This document shows positions 24,332 through 37,140 of a stretch of DNA of 64,000 nt, one piece after another. Within the stretch, counting starts at the first letter, position 1. Each line of letters begins with the position of its first letter. The notes beneath the pieces were generated by a model that saw nothing but the letters and a program-made list of their open reading frames with translations, made no database searches and had not been told where the DNA came from. Made by a program: the position numbers and the translations under genes. This DNA comes from Manduca sexta (Eukaryota; Arthropoda; Insecta; Lepidoptera; Sphingidae), in assembly GCF_014839805.1 (NCBI RefSeq), contig NC_051123.1:2028727-2092726 (forward strand). The letters are read 5' to 3'.

Positions 24332-24692
24332 ATGAATCCTTCCTAGGTGAATTTCGGTCACGGCAGCCAATCTCTACGTAGATCAACGAGGTACGCAGGA
24401 GATATTATCGTGCACAAGTGTGTGTAGTGTAATACGCCCTCTGTTCCTTCACACTCATAGTCCGGTGAGATGGCAATCCAACAGTACCGGTGAGAGATCA
24501 GGTGCAGGACCAACGGCTTTACGTGTTTTTCGAGGCACAAATGCATCATATAAGCAATTTGCGGTCTCTGTAAAGAGTCTGAGTAATTCTCTAATAAAAA
24601 CCCAGTCACAATTATTTTTGTACCCAAACCAGGATTCCAACACATTATCATAATTTAGAATCTAAATTATGATAATGTGTTGGAATCCTGGT
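24332..24692 (+). repeat. Family D repeat, copy 3, ending in a palindrome
   Basis: AATGAATCCTTCCTAGGTG to CCAGTCACAATTATTTTTG; its last 32 bases are repeated in perfect inverted orientation (24628-24659 against 24661-24692). It lies between the two Rab-effector genes. Confidence 0.78.
24628..24692. repeat. 65-bp perfect palindrome
   Basis: 32-bp arms (24628-24659 and 24661-24692) are exact inverted copies separated by a single A. The left arm belongs to the end of family D copy 3. Confidence 0.93.
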
Positions 24693-26122
24693 CTAAATTT
24701 CTAAATTTTAGATTGAGGCCATGTAGTACCCTCAGGATAAAATATAGAATTAGAAACATCTGTACGTATTATAGGTAGTGTAGTGGCTTATAGGAAACAT
24801 ATCAGAAAAATAATAATGGTTGCATTATTATCACAAGACAAGGATAACGTTCTTTTTCTATCATCGTTACTAGTAGTTGTAAATATACATAGATAGCAAT
24901 TTCGTGCAAGGAGAGCCGATTAATTTTATTAACGTCATAATATTTTGTAATCCCATCCTATAACTGCATCACACATGAGTAGTATTAGATTATCGTACTA
25001 ACCGTTATTAGGCATATGGGCGTTATAAGGAAAATGATAAATTTTGCTTATTAGTGCTTGTTTTTTTGTTATCTGACAAATAAACACCTTTTTCCAATTT
25101 CAAAGGGATTTTAAAATCTAATTGCTTTGTTAATTTTTAAGAGCTATTTGAAAGGATTACTAGAATTCTGTTATTATTTTATTATCTTGATAAGATAATA
25201 TAATAAACACTGGCCGATATAGATATTTGAATTTTACAGCTTTAATTGTGTTAACATAACAACTACAAACAAATTACAGTAAAACTGAAAAAAAAATCTG
25301 TGAAACGTGTAAAACGAATATTTTAATCGATTTTAATTATACGAACTACGCACAACACTATATCATAAAAGAGACAAAGATATTACTTTCTCTGTCTACG
25401 TTCGGATACTCGTCATTACACATGCAATATTGAATTAGTACGTTTAGACTTTTCAAACAATAATACATGTTTTTATTTACATCATACTAAAATACTATGT
25501 TTCTTGCTTAGAATAAAAAAAAATCGTATTACTTTTTCTAAAAAACGGTGTTACCTTTTTTTAATTTCTGCTATCGAAATTGGTACAGAAATTGCATCAG
25601 AAATGGACATCCCTAACATGCTAAGTGCTAACTTCTGAATGATAACTCCATCTGATTCAAAACGCTGTACATAACGCTTTATTTAAATGTTATTTTTATC
25701 TCGAGATACTTACCTAATTGTTATATATTTTAGACAAGCATATTTGTGAAAAAAACAGCAATTTATCTGAAATTAAACAGTTGGAAATTAACATAAGTAT
25801 AATATCACAATATTTAGAAAAGTTAAATGCCGAATTAGTTTACCTACCCTGTATCTAACCACAGAATGTTTTAAACCCACATGTTACATGCCTCATACAT
25901 AATATACATGAAGCTTGGTTACATCCTCTTTATCTCACTGATAAAGGGATGTCGCTATTTGCAACATGATGTTACTTTTCAAGTGCGTTGTTAAAATATC
26001 GATTATAAGCTCTCGCCACGCGCGAAGCAACAGTTGGATGGAATCAACAGGCGAGAACGCGCGGCGCGACACTTACAGCGATTTATAAACAATATTTTAT
26101 TTTTTTAATTTGATTTTGTGTG

Positions 26123-26190
26123 ATGAATCAACCGAGTAAAGCCAGTAAATATGTGTGCCCGAACGACAGACAACTTTCTTTGAGAGCCAA
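26123..26190 (+). CDS. Rph: Rabphilin (Rab3/Rab27 effector, synaptic vesicle), coding exon 1
   Basis: First coding exon of rabphilin: 22 codons plus two bases, ending at a GTGAGT donor. It encodes MNQPSKASKYVCPNDRQLSL; the KYVCPNDRQL stretch is characteristic of insect rabphilins. Rabphilin binds GTP-loaded Rab3 or Rab27 on secretory and synaptic vesicles through its N-terminal domain and binds membranes through two C-terminal C2 domains. Exons 1-5 splice in frame into 213 codons: Rab-binding helix (about 37-72), four CxxC pairs (C85/C88, C101/C104, C109/C112, C125/C128) forming a two-zinc FYVE-type finger, the SGAWF motif (138-142), KYILP (148-152), then a Ser/Pro-rich linker. The 5-prime flank (26009-26122) is unusually CpG-rich for this window, suggesting a promoter or 5-prime UTR. 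C2 exons were not found. Intron 1 is about 17.5 kb. Confidence 0.88.
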
Positions 26191-27914
26191 GTGAGTATAT
26201 TTTTTATTAAACTTTTCCGTTGATAAGTGCTGTTTGTTTATTTTTAGAAGTTTTCAACTTCCCTTTTTCTTAAGTACTTAATTTTATTTAGTTTGTCTAC
26301 TTGTGTGAAATTGACTATCTAATTCCTTTTATACTTCAGTCAAACTTAAGTAGTTAGTACTGACTTATTTTAAAAATGCTTTGTTATTTTGTGACGCTCT
26401 TGAACAATACATTATATTAGAGTACAATTTAGAATAAAATAAATTGATTCCGTTTATTGCACAATCTCTTTAACAACGGAAGTTGATAGATATTGAAAGA
26501 TGTTATCAATACAACTTAAAGTGAAGGGTAAGCTGGTAAACTAACTGTTTAATAATATGATTTAGTTTATCTGTTAGATAATAGTAAAAAATCTAAGAAA
26601 ATCTCAAGACGTATAATTATTGATTCCTTTGCTCATGAAACAAGAAAAATGTGGTAAAAATTCCTTCCAGCAATACAAAATGAACATTCCGCTCATAGTT
26701 TATACTCGAACTCTAATTAAAACTTATCGTATTAAGTTTCCTTTGCGTTCTATCGTCAAAGAAACATTTTCTTTTAACTTTAAAATAACAAACTAGTGTA
26801 GTCATGCAAAAGTGCTTCAATAAATTAATAGAAGAATAATGGCGAACAATTTATTAATTATAAACTTAGTAAGTATTGTCTACAATTTATCTTTTAACTT
26901 GCAACCGTTTAAGAATATGTTTTGAACGATTTTTCTAAATAGGGTCAGTGCTTCCGGTCTGGAGTTCCATTATACTTCTTAGCATTTAAATAAACAAAAA
27001 TGTTATATTATTATTAATACGCTACTAAATGTAGTTCCTTTTTATATTACAAAATTAACGAAGGGCTCTCCTTAGAGCTCAACTCATGGAGTAAATATAA
27101 TAAATAGTAAATAACAAGTGTAGTTTTTTCCAACCCAAGTTCTTATAAGCAGGCATCTATTTTCAGTTTTTAAGGGTCCGCGACAAATCATTAAACTACA
27201 ATGCAAAAGTAAGACATATTAATGTGTCAGGGGCAAATGCAGGAACTGCGAAACGAGTTATGAAAGTCACAAAAAACAAGGCTTGCATATAGGACAAATT
27301 CTATGTCGAAAGAAAACAGTGGGAATTTTGGAATAAAACTACTCTACGGATTTTAGCGTGATTTTTTTTTTTATTTCTTCTCCTAATGTTTCGAAAACAA
27401 CATTCATGGTCACGCAGTGCCTGGGGTGATGGTCAAGCAAACAGTTTATGTTACAAAAAATACCTTTAATAAAATTAAGAATTTATTCTGAGAAATGCCT
27501 ATCCCAGACCCCGCCGCAAATAAAATTGCCTAATCACGACACTATTCGCGCTTTAACCGTTTCGCGAGCAACGGAACAATATTTGTCAAAGCACTTTTCA
27601 AAATTTCACACTGGCATACTTAAGACATTGAATTTATGTTAAGTATTTAATACAGCTAATACCATACCTTTTATTATATAGGGGTGTTTAGCAGTGGAAG
27701 GGAGGGGGGTGTTTCTAAACGTTTCTCTGGTAGCCTATATTAATGCTTCGAAAACTGAAACCCTTTTTAGCCGTGTATTTAGCATTGCGGAAGGTTTAAA
27801 GATAGCATAGAGCTCGTGTACACGTGTATAGAACAATGTAATTAGCTCGCGACGCTGTTTCCGTCGCATGAAGGAGTATTTAACCGGGATCGCCTTCATC
27901 ATCAGTCATTTGAA

Positions 27915-28009
27915 AAAAACGGCTCCGTATCGTTTTATTATGATTGGTTGAGAGACTAACACGTGACTGATGGATTGGTCTCTCGACCAATCACAAACAT
28001 CAAAATTAA
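27915..28009. repeat. Family M palindromic repeat, copy 2
   Basis: TGATTGGTTGAGAGACTAAC facing TCTCTCGACCAATCACAAAC, with CACGTGACTGATGG between. Confidence 0.65.
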
Positions 28010-28060
28010 ATCTATACTATTATATAAAGCTGAAGAGTTTGTTTGTTTGTTTGAACGCGC

Positions 28061-28427
28061 TAATCTCAGGAACTACCGGTCCAAACTGAAAAATTCTTTT
28101 TGCGTTGGATAGCCCTTTGTTCGTGGAGTGCTATAGGCTATATATCATCACGCTATACCCAATAGGAGCGGGGCAGTAATGGCTAATCTCAGGAACTACC
28201 GGTCCAAACTGAAAAATTCTGGTTGCGTTGGATAGCCCTTTATTCGTGGAGAGCTATAGGCTATATATCATCACGCTATATTCAATAGGAGCGGAGCAGT
28301 AATGGCTAATCTCAGGAACTACCGATTCGAACTGAAAAAATATTTTTGTGTTGAATAGTCCTTTGTTTGTGGAGTGCTCAAAGTTATATATCATCATGCT
28401 ATAACCAATAGGAGCGGAGCAGTAATG
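28061..28427 (+). repeat. Three tandem copies of a 123-bp unit
   Basis: TAATCTCAGGAACTACCGG starts at 28061 and 28184 and, slightly changed, at 28307: exact 123-bp spacing. Each unit ends GGAGCGG(G/A)GCAGTAATG. The first two are closest to each other. Confidence 0.88.
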
Positions 28428-28599
28428 AAACATGTTGCAAAAACGGGGAAAATTATGAGTTTTGAGAGCTTCCGTTGCCTGCGCTGCGTAAACGGTTAAA
28501 GTTATGCAACAATGATGTATGACGGGATTGTTTCACTTAAAAAGTTCTAAATAATATAACAAAAGTCCCCCGCTGCATCTGTCTGCCTTAACGTGTTAA

Positions 28600-28760
28600 A
28601 CTCAAAAACTACCTAACGTATTAAGATGAAATTTGGTATGGAGACAGTTTGAGACCCTGGGAAGAATATAGGCTCCCGGGAAACTACTATTTTTATAACG
28701 GAAAACTTTAGCCTGAAAAACTTTATAACGCGGGCGGAGCCGCGAGCAAAAGCTAGTGAC
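28600..28760 (+). repeat. RTE-like 3-prime tail
   Basis: AAATTTGGTATGGAGACAGT, TTGAGACCCTGGGAAGAATA, then CGGGCGGAGCCGCGAGCAAA. Confidence 0.72.
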
Positions 28761-29740
28761 TTATAAGTCGCATTTTTTTGGAAAATTCTAAAGGGGCGTG
28801 TCAATTATAGCTATGATATTGAGACGTAATGTCTCTCGTAAACCGACATATTATTTACTACTCTGTACTTAAAATCATGAAATTATACTCATTTTGCATT
28901 GCAAGTTTAAAATTTTATCCGTAACATTTGTAAAATTTAAATCCAATATGTTATACTGCAAATATTCCCAGAACAAATTGTAAACACGATACGTTTGAAA
29001 TTCGAACACGCTGCATATTCTTTTGTTTAAAATGAATATCGAATACATTTAAATTATAACATTCCCGTGAAACGGAGCGGAATTGGAATTTCCATATGAA
29101 TGTGGTCAAAGAGGAAGCTTGTTCCGTACGAAATTACTACCTTTGGCACAGTCGTGTAATATCGGAAGCCAACTATTCTCTCTAGCTTTTCTTTACTCAA
29201 ATATTAGATCTGTCATCCTTCTTCAATTATTTTGTGTAATAGCAGGGCGCCCTATTCCGTCTACGGGGAAATATCCCTCTTTTGCAATTAGAGCTATTTC
29301 AATCGAATGTCAACTTTGATAGCCTATAGATGAAAAATAGCCTATTTACCTATACTGTTATCAAACGTGTCCTTCAATTAAAACTATCGTAATTGTTAAA
29401 GACGGATTCGTTCCTGTAGACGCAAGGGACATGACCGTACATAAATATAATAGGAATGGCAGTGTAAGTAAGTAATTTTTCCCTGTATCGGTGAGCATTT
29501 ATAATAAAGCAATCCCAATTGTTGCATATAAAGTAATATATCTCTCTTTATCTTGGCTCCATGTAAGATCAGCTCGGCAAACTTTTGTCGAGTATTCTTT
29601 TTTAAGAACGGCCTCTGCGGTTAGCTCTTTCACATTCTGGATTAATGGACAAGTCGTGTAAAAAAACGGAGTATTTCCCGATCTGGAAATTGAACCTAGG
29701 ACCCTAGCCCATATACAATCCTATTTGTCTATGAAGGTGT

Positions 29741-29972
29741 TTGTTGGTATAGTATCCGCCCGGATAGCGACCTTACGTAATGTGTAAAACGTGCTATAGC
29801 AAAACCTGCCAGGGTGTCGCGTTCCGGGACCAACTTATGTATCAAACAGGCCGGCAAAATTATGTCGACTGGCGAGGGATAAGCATCTCTCGTCAGTCAA
29901 CACTATCTGGACCCACTCTACTCATCATCTCGTAGGATGTACACTTTGTCACGCCTGTATAAAAAAAAAACA
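29741..29972 (+). repeat. Family C repeat, copy 5
   Basis: ATCCGCCCGGATAGCGACC to GCCTGTATAAAAAAAAAAC. The preceding 60 bp contain CTGGAAATTGAACCTAGGAC, a tRNA-like block probably from another SINE. Confidence 0.78.
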
Positions 29973-30447
29973 GAGAAGGAAATCGTCTTCTATATATTTA
30001 ACTTCTAGTGAAGGTTGGAACGTTGGAACGGTCGTTGATCTTTCTAATATAGAGATAACTTTAGAAACGAAATTACAAACGTCAGAATCCTTACAATTTC
30101 AGAGTTGCTAGTAAATATTAGTCTGGGAAAATACATTAATTTTAGTTCTAACTAGCTTTTGTTCGCGGCATCACACGTAAATGTTCTTCAAAACATCAAG
30201 TCACATTCATTAACACTTCATTAAACGCGACATTATAGCAAATAATCTTATCCCCTCCCTCCTTAATTTAAATCTTAATATTTTAAAATATATTCCTATG
30301 CATAGTTTTGGGTTTTGCTAGAGCTCCGTTGGTCATCGCAGTGTTTGCTATTATGGCGGCGATGTATTCGTCCCTCACGTGTCAAGGTATTGAAGCCTGG
30401 ACATGGAGTTAGACTTATGAGGGGCTACAGATATATAAAATATGTAT

Positions 30448-30515
30448 ATATATATAAAAATGAATCCCTATTTCCCTTGGTCACGCCATCACGCGTGAAC
30501 GGCTGGACCGATTTC
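30448..30515 (+). repeat. Family G repeat, fragment
   Basis: TATATATAAAAATGAATCCC, then CCATCACGCGTGAACGGC; only the first 70 bp. Confidence 0.6.
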
Positions 30516-32102
30516 GGACTATAATATATATAAAGACCTTTTCCAGATAGCTATAGTGCTACCGAGTTTAGAGACTTATACCGGGAAAGGCACGCGGGCA
30601 AAGACGCGAGCAATACCTAGCAATATATTATTATGAAGATGAAAAAGGTTATTGCTCTCCACTTTAATCTATTCTTTATGGTCGGATGCCGATTTGTCAA
30701 TATATGTGGGTAGTATTGAGCGTAGGATGTCCAGAAAATGTCTAAGTTGTTTTATATTAGAACTAAATTAAAGACAAAAGCAATTATCGATCTCTCATTT
30801 CATTATAACATTCGTATGGCATGAAATAAATTTCAAATACACTTTACGCCAACCGGCTTATGTCGGAACAAAAGAGCTTGTCCAATGAACAATTGTATTT
30901 GTAGCATGTCACCAGCCGGGACGTTTGACAATGCCATCATAGTGAGATGATTAGACGAGTAATCTTCCACATGTCAGTTGCTGCAAATAAAAATATGAAA
31001 AATAAAACTAAGGTTTTCGGCCATCTTAAGGTATAGTTATATCACGAAAGGAATTGAAACCAGTTAGTTTACGCAGGGTTTTTGCTACGTAATATTTAAA
31101 ATCCATTGAAATACATTGTTATTTTAATTTTGCCCGTTGCCTATACGAACTGCATAAAGACTCCTATTTTATTCGTATTATTGACATCGATAGAGAAATT
31201 ACAGAATTTATTACATAAATTCCAGGAATTACTCATAACATTGATGTGTATTTTGGATAATATTTACAAAACAAAATACTGGGAAAACCCTATTTCAATG
31301 TTACATTGGTCGATTAACTGGAAACGCGTTGTTTACTCGGAATTTTATTTACTACATAATTTCAGATCAGTTGAAACAGCATCAATTTGGTTTTTTAATA
31401 AGATATGGTGAAATGGAAGAGCTTTTATCGAAGAAAGTTAAAATTAAAATAAAACTATTTTGCGTATTTTATTGAGATTTTTATATTATAATTTTCTCCC
31501 GACGTTTCGAAGACTTTGCAGTCTTAGTAGACATGGGGTGGATTGAACCGTAAACATAAGAATGTTGAAATTACTCATCATTGTTTAGATTTTCACAGGT
31601 CCAAACACCCCTTCCCTTCTCTAATTTATTTTCTTTTCCTTTAACTAACATAGCACCAACAATCCTTTTCCTATAAAGGATTTTATAAGGGCAATGAAGA
31701 TAACCTACTAGGCGATTCTCTCGCTCGTTTGCGACCTATAAAAACGTCTATTCACCCATTTTGACTTAGATAAACAATTTCAGCACCTTTCTACTTACCT
31801 ATGAGCAGATTTCCATTCTCATCACGTACAAGGAAAACAGTAAAAACTGTTCTATATATAGCCGGGTTCATGGCTGCATGGCCTCCACAACTTTGTTATC
31901 TAGGTAATGTCGTATCCGGTTCCTGCCTGCATAGGCGGTAATAGGTATCCATGAAGCGATAACCATGTTATTGTCTACTGCGAAGTGAATCATTGTGATT
32001 ATCATGTTATCAAAAGGATCTGGTGGTTAAGGCTGGTTTAAGCCAGACGCTCGAGGCGAATTATTTATAAAAAGGTCTGTTACTTTTCGAAGTTAAGTAT
32101 TA

Positions 32103-32235
32103 TCAATTATCGTTTGAAGGAAAACTTCGTTGACCTATGTACCTGAGAATTTGAAAGGTATGTGAAATTTGCCAACCCGCACTGGGCCAGCGTGGTGGAT
32201 AAAGGCCGAAACCTTCTTAGTGGTAGAGGCCCGTT
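32103..32235 (+). repeat. Family A SINE, body fragment
   Basis: Diverged body with CGCACTGGGCCAGCGTGGTG and TAGTGGTAGAGGCCCG; head and tail absent. Confidence 0.65.
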
Positions 32236-33284
32236 TAATAGTTACCTATTATCAATTATTGTTCGTTTAAACAGTGAAGGGAAAAGTAGGGAATTGTATT
32301 TTAGTGGAGTAGTAAGTAAATATATCTATATTTACTCACAAAAAACCCTCATTACGCCATGAGTGTTCAATTTACTTGCCACCTATTGTATGTATACGGT
32401 CTACAAGTACCCTCCAGTCCACCTCACCGTCAGAAAATCATCTACGATATACAAACATTTGTCTGCGGTAAAATATCGTTTCCGCAGCCTCTAGCTTTAT
32501 ATTTCAACTTTCAGTGCCCTACATCTATGCAATATGCTCCCAACAAACATTTCTAAGACTAGCATTCGATTAAGTATCATTGTCTACTCACAATAAGTTT
32601 TCTACGTAAATACGATCAATTTAACGCTACGTTGCATACCATTATGTGATGCAAATACGACGCTACAAATCAAAGATGATCTGACTTTTTTACGTAACTT
32701 ACTAATATCGGGTGGGTTTTATATTTGTAAGTTTTATTTGCGTAAGGTATTTACGTAAATTGCTTAAAAGTTTAATAATATAAATAAATTCGTGTGTCAG
32801 TTAGTGACTCGCTTTTATAACCTATAGTTTACGAAGTTACCCACAACTTACGCAAATAAAACTTATAAACATAATGCTTTTATAAGCATATTTCTGATGA
32901 AAATACATTCAAAAGATGAAATTACCTCCACCGAGTTCTATTTTAAATAAAGCCATTCATTCACCACAAATCAATATACTCATTTACCTTCATTATATAA
33001 CCAATGCGGAAACTCTGTACACATTGCAACTAGTTTGTCAAAGCATGTTTAAACTTGGTCCGATTACTTTAAAACTCATTTTAACTTGGAATAACAGCGT
33101 AACTAATTTGCAGCTGTGCATTTGTTTCAAAGAAATGTTATTTTTCTTACTCATAATCTGCTTTTTGTAAAACGTTGTTTTAAGATTATTAGGATGAGTT
33201 TTATCTTTATTTATTTGATGTAAAAGGGCTTATTATATCGACTTCATTAAGGTGTTTAGAATATTTTGAATTTTTGATGGACCT

Positions 33285-33575
33285 TATCTTACTAATATTA
33301 AAAACGATATTGTGAAAATGTTCAGATGTTTGTAAGAAGTAAACGCAGAAATCGCTGAACGATTTTCGATGACATTTTACACACGGATAGACTATCTTTT
33401 GAATTAATATATAGGTTATTTATCCGGTTATTTGTTCACGTTTGAATTATTTGGTTTGACATCTTTTCTTTTTAAAATAGATAACGCTGATTTTGTGCAA
33501 ATAGTCTAATAGATAGCTACATTTATGTAGGGACTTTAGTAACGAGTAAGGCTTTTCACGCGGGCGAAGCTACGA
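33285..33575 (+). repeat. Family F-like repeat, diverged
   Basis: CTTACTAATATTAAAAACG at the start and CACGCGGGCGAAGCTACG at the end, with a diverged body. Confidence 0.55.
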
Positions 33576-33599
33576 CCACACCAGGTAACTTCTTCTCAC

Positions 33600-33860
33600 C
33601 GAATGCATGCCCATGCACGGGAGGACATTTGCTGCGACTTTAAGCACACAGTTCAGTGTGTATATCTTGGTTGTAACTACACATTCAAGCCTATGAAGGG
33701 TCGTGAATATTTCCTGTCCGTGTCCCCTTTACCCAACATAACAGGGTTACTTTTCCTTCTCTCACACTTCCTTTCCCCAGCTATCCCCTCCCAACTTTCC
33801 TCCAGGCCCCTGCAGTTGCTAAGCTGAGGGATTCCAGTATCCCATTTGTAGATTTCCCTC
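33600..33860 (-). repeat. Single relative of the 250-bp array leader
   Basis: GAATGCATGCCCATGCACGG, TTTCCTGTCCGTGTCCCC and TCACACTTCCTTTCCCC match the inverse of 48500-48740. A chance frame runs through it. Confidence 0.65.
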
Positions 33861-34721
33861 GGTGTTAACTGCGGGGTTTGATAGACAAATAAACACCTAG
33901 TAAGTAATAACTATTAAGTATTAATAGTTTTTTTTTGCCGCTTTGCTATGGAAGGAAGAGGACAATTAATATTTCGAACTCTCTATCTTTCTACTTGATT
34001 AATTTTGTTGCGGGATAATGACATTACTTTTCCCTGATACTTGCCGAGCTTCACCACTCGGTGTCATACAATGCCACTGTTGATCCTGGATTAACGGGGT
34101 TGTCCTGGTGGGTGTGAGGGTAGGAAAGTATGTATTAGGTATTAAGATATTTATATTTTAGTCACGAATAAGGTAACTTGAGCAAGAATGGACGTGAAAT
34201 AACAGCGTTATTGTTTATCGCTGCCTGTCTTGTCATTAAGATTACCGGTGGCCCAAAATATCCTCGCTGCTAATCAATGCTTCTGTTTTATTTAAGGTTA
34301 GTGATTTATGTTTTCGCGAATGTTCGATGTTGAAATAAAGTTATTTTACGGGTTTTATCGCAATTACAATCATAATCAATAGTTTTATTTTAATTATCTA
34401 AGGTTGTCTGGGTATTCAGTATTCACAATTTTACTTTCTTATTTATTTATTTATTTAGCACTTATATACAAAAGTATACACGCGGACTTACAATTTTACT
34501 ATCTTATTTAGTCGTCTGCTTTTAGTTTTATATATTTTTGTTGTCTGAGATGTTAAAGCCGTTGTGAAGATACGTATTTATCTTACAAATATGGGAACGT
34601 AGATGAAATATTCGTTAACTGCGTCGTTTGGAATCTTGATGAGAAGGTTGTTGAACAGATGCACAAACTCTAGTTGTTTTGTTCAATATTCAGCAATAAC
34701 ACCGAGTTAATTATATGAAAT

Positions 34722-34978
34722 CTTACTAATATTATAAATGCGAGTCTGTGAGGATGGATGTATGTTTGTACCTTTTTCACGAAAAAACTACTGAACGGAT
34801 TTGGATGAAACTTTACAGCAATATTGGTTATACATCAGAATAACACATAGGCTACAATTTATAATGATTTTGTGTAATTTTGGTCATAATATGACGAAAC
34901 ATATCAAGTAAGTCGGAAAAACAATTATCCCGGAAAACTCCTTCACGCAGGCGTAGCCGCGAGCAAAAGCAAGTACTA
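34722..34978 (+). repeat. Family F, copy 2, nearly complete
   Basis: From CTTACTAATATTATAAATGC to AGGCGTAGCCGCGAGCAAAA, the usual start and end of this lepidopteran repeat. Confidence 0.82.
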
Positions 34979-35189
34979 TATATAAATTATAGGTGATTGA
35001 ACGTTTCCAAGGCAACTGGATGTTACGCGATAACAAAATATAATTCGCATGGAGGAAGCTCCTTCGACAATTATTAAATTAACTAAATCATGCTTTCTTA
35101 CGCACATTGGCTCACTGTATACTTGAACATGTCATACTGCTTCATTGCTCTGCGCTTAATCGTCTCATCTTATTGATTTATATAACATA

Positions 35190-35474
35190 CTAGCTGACCC
35201 GACAGACGTTGTCCCGTCTTAACTATGAATTTGCAGCGCGCATTCTGTCAATCGCTGACAGTTATTTCAAACAATTGACAGTTATATAAAATTAATATTT
35301 TCGTTAAATTTTTTTAATTTTTCTAATTTTCCGCGCAATTTTTTGATTTTTTTCGTTCATAAGAACCTTCTTCTGACAATAACAAACAGATAAAAAAAAA
35401 TGGTGAAATCGGTCCAGCCGTTCACGCGTGATGGCGTGACCAAGGCAAATAGGGATTCATTTTTATATATATAG
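35190..35474 (-). repeat. Family G repeat, copy 2
   Basis: ACTAGCTGACCCGACAGACG to AAATAGGGATTCATTTTTAT and a TATATATATA end; inverse of copy 1. Confidence 0.78.
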
Positions 35475-35658
35475 ATAGACTTAGCAGTGGTAAGGCTGAC
35501 CCGATTCCTGCCGACTTCCCTTTCGTAATTTATGTAAAAACGAATTATCATTAGAACAATTTATAGACTTATTTATGCATATTAGTGCCTTATGTGTCTT
35601 TTTCCCTTCCAGAAAATTTCACACTTCGCCACTAGTACTTAAACTCGTAAAACTGTTA

Positions 35659-35825
35659 TTAATCGCCATTTTCAATAAACGATCCTAATCGCTTTTAAGA
35701 CCTATCTCAAAACCGACCAATCAGAACAAAGTTTTTGACGCGCTCACAAATGAGTTATTTTGATTGGTTATTTTTGGATTCGGATTGAAGATTGAGATTG
35801 GAATCGTTATTCAAAATGGCTGATA
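35659..35825. repeat. Family N MITE, copy 3, best preserved
   Basis: Terminal inverted repeat TCGCCATTTTCAATAAACGA against TCGTTATTCAAAATGGCTGA, 167 bp apart end to end; internal ACCAATCAGAACAAAG. Confidence 0.7.
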
Positions 35826-36719
35826 GAATAATCTACGCAAAATAAGGCTGGTGCAAACTGCAAAGAATGCTCGTCTCTGTCTTCTCTTTCGGTGACAAGG
35901 CATAGGCATGCAAAAAAGTATATATTAAAATAAATTATAATTAAAAAAAAAAACAAATATAATGACATCATTAAAAATAATAACAGTACGTGACATGAAA
36001 AATATACACTTTTTTTGGATAAATTTCGCCTATTCGATATGATCAGGATAAATTGCTTCAAACTAGGGTTGTTTATTACTTTATAGTCGAATTGAAACAT
36101 CGACATAACGATCCATTCAATTTTATAACACTGAAATCGAATGTGAACCACCAATTGTTTTATTTATTTATTTTTATTTCTTAAACAAAGTTCAGTCAGG
36201 TACAAAAGTATAACAAAATCAAAATTTCAAATCGTCTAAACTTTTGTGTCCGTATCATGAATTGCTATTTCTTCACTAATATAAGTTCACAGAGTTTAAT
36301 TTATTTCAGATAAAAAATAATATTTCGAATGAAGTTAATGAGTAAAAGCGATTTAATATTTTAAGTTTGCTCGGCTACTTTTGTGGCTGACTTTACCTAT
36401 AAGATTAAAAATGGTAGTAGATGTCTATAATGAAAAGCAAAAATCCTTTTTTTCTTGTAGTTTATTAATTTCTAACAATCACCAAATTATCATTATATAA
36501 CTATTATACTGAATAATTGAAACTCGTGACAAATTTGAAATCGATTTAAATTGATTCCAATCGATACGAAGGAGGTTTAAGGGATAACATCCAGATGAGA
36601 TGTCAAACGAGATGTCAGTAACATTTTATCTATCCATTTATCCGAAAGAGATAACAAACATATCTACTTAGCTTAGTTGGTTATATCTACAGGATGTTCT
36701 ATTTTTTATTATACAAAGC

Positions 36720-37140
36720 CTGGCTATGGCAAAAAGTGGGTATATCAATCATGGAGGTGCGGGCAAAATTCTCTATAATTATAAAACAAAGTCCCCAAAA
36801 GCTGTCTATATGTGATCGATTTTCTCAAAATCTATTGAACTGATTTTTGTACGGTTTTTACTAAAAGATAGTGCAATTCTTGAGGAAGATTAAAGTTAAT
36901 AGTATATTACAGTTTTATGTAATTTGACTAAAGTATAACGATTAGTGTTGAAGAGGTCGCGAAGTTGTAAAAAATCTCGTGGGTCAAGATTTCATCATCA
37001 TCTCAGCCACAGGAAGTCCCTTGCTGAACATAGGCCTCCCCCAAGGATCTCCACGTCGGGTCAAGATTTATGCGGGAAAAACTTTGTGAGACACTGATTT
37101 CCAAACTAGCAAAGCCGCGGGCACAGCTAGTTTTCTTTAA
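36720..37140 (+). repeat. RTE-like tail interrupted by a 65-bp LINE fragment
   Basis: TAAAACAAAGTCCCC, TCTATTGAACTGATTTTTG, GCCGCGGGCACAGCTAG. It is the target of the insertion at 36993-37057. Confidence 0.65.
36993..37057 (-). mobile_element. 65-bp LINE 3-prime fragment with target duplication
   Basis: Sequence from CATCATCATC through TAGGCCTCCCCCAAGG is the minus-strand 3-prime end of an RTE-like LINE with its (ATG)n tail. The 12-bp duplication GGGTCAAGATTT is exact at 36981-36992 and 37058-37069. It interrupts an RTE-like repeat at 36720-37140. Confidence 0.8.

Larger units (their letters stand above)
23958..26122. promoter_or_regulatory. Divergent upstream region between Rilpl and Rph
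   Basis: 2.2 kb between the two start codons. It holds family D copy 3 and the palindrome; 24693-26008 is AT-rich with nothing recognised. 26009-26122 just before the rabphilin ATG is CpG-rich (CGCCACGCGCGAAGC, GAACGCGCGGCGCGACAC) and is the best candidate promoter or 5-prime UTR. No TATA box is convincing. Confidence 0.45.

Noticed and set aside
24420..24653. Overlapping frames on both strands upstream of rabphilin, considered as an upstream exon.
   Set aside because: The sequence is a family D repeat plus its palindrome.
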